Shown piece by piece: positions 54,114 through 54,239 of a DNA stretch of 54,239 nucleotides. Below the pieces are notes generated by a model, which made no database searches, was not told the DNA's origin, and saw only the letters and a list, made by a program, of their open reading frames with translations. A program made the position numbers and the translations under genes. Source of the DNA: Bacteroidales bacterium (GTDB taxonomy: Bacteria; Bacteroidota; Bacteroidia; Bacteroidales; Bacteroidaceae); contig SUXT01000007.1 of the NCBI GenBank assembly GCA_015060835.1, positions 1-54,239 on the forward strand. The letters run 5' to 3'. Position 1 is the first letter of the stretch; the number at the start of each line of letters is the position of its first letter.

Positions 54114-54239
54114 AAATGATTATCAAATATATTACCTAAAGTGCAACGTTGCATTGCAATGTCGGTGGAAATAAGTAACTTGAAAAGTTGTCCCACTTTA
54201 AGCTAATCTTTGGACACATCTTTCAGTTTTTATATTTTG
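54114..54239 (+). repeat. Third copy of the composite-repeat end, running off the window
   Basis: This stretch is the reverse complement of 327-452 with only about three differences in 126 bases, and its first part also matches 50716-50766. It continues past the window end, probably into another full element. Confidence 0.85.

Overview
The window looks like a chromosome segment from a gut-type Bacteroidales bacterium. The evidence is the TAnnTTTG/TTTG promoter signals, mostly absent Shine-Dalgarno sequences, the TamB-TamL pair with a lipoprotein TamA homologue, DUF4831 and DUF4369-thioredoxin proteins, a serine-type sulfatase, and a TPP-riboswitch/TonB receptor/PnuT/thiamine pyrophosphokinase operon. 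I could not assign a genus from sequence alone.

Layout. (1) 1-4259: a composite intergenic repeat, then purL (minus strand). (2) 4470-9810: an accessory block on the minus strand. A HerA/DUF87-type ATPase is followed by an SPFH-like coiled-coil protein, a one-TM protein and a coiled-coil lipoprotein, with ATGA overlaps. A small acidic/Gly-rich ORF, an IS3-family remnant and a repeat fragment lie upstream. (3) 10110-20188: housekeeping genes dnaX, divIC, manC, asnS, rluB-type synthase and purB. A PARIS-like ATPase plus DUF4435/TOPRIM-like pair sits behind divIC. (4) 20402-23197: two identical tRNA-Val(TAC) genes, trpS, and a radical-SAM gene plus YhhQ-type transporter likely used in queuosine-precursor salvage. 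(5) 23216-28850: an AT-rich island flanked by hairpin repeats. It carries a natural Vsr-C5 methyltransferase fusion, a HpaII-family restriction enzyme, and a PIN-like membrane-anchored protein whose N-terminus is out of frame at an A9 run. (6) 28899-44893: DUF4831, ffh, TlpA-like thioredoxin, folD, CapA-like, tamB-tamL, a nucleotidyltransferase and a secreted HELAH metalloprotease-like lipoprotein. (7) 45009-48694: the thiamine uptake operon under a TPP riboswitch. (8) 48723-50591: an AAA+ ATPase with two small YbjN-like proteins, behind an operator-like inverted repeat and an unusually strong Shine-Dalgarno. (9) 50716-51211: the full-length structured repeat, inverted relative to the copy at the window start. 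(10) 51379-54090: sulfatase and nadA, then a third repeat copy running off the window end.

The most interesting items are four. First, a two-armed repeat whose arms keep the same hairpins with different sequences, which looks like covariation. Second, the HerA/SPFH/TM/lipoprotein module. Third, the AAA+/YbjN-like module. Fourth, the RM island with its homopolymer-frameshifted PIN-like gene. The same short repeat sequence (aatgattatcaaat-tattacct) lies beside both unexplained ATPase modules, suggesting these sites are hot spots for gain of accessory genes. All functional statements rest on motif reading; no database search was possible.
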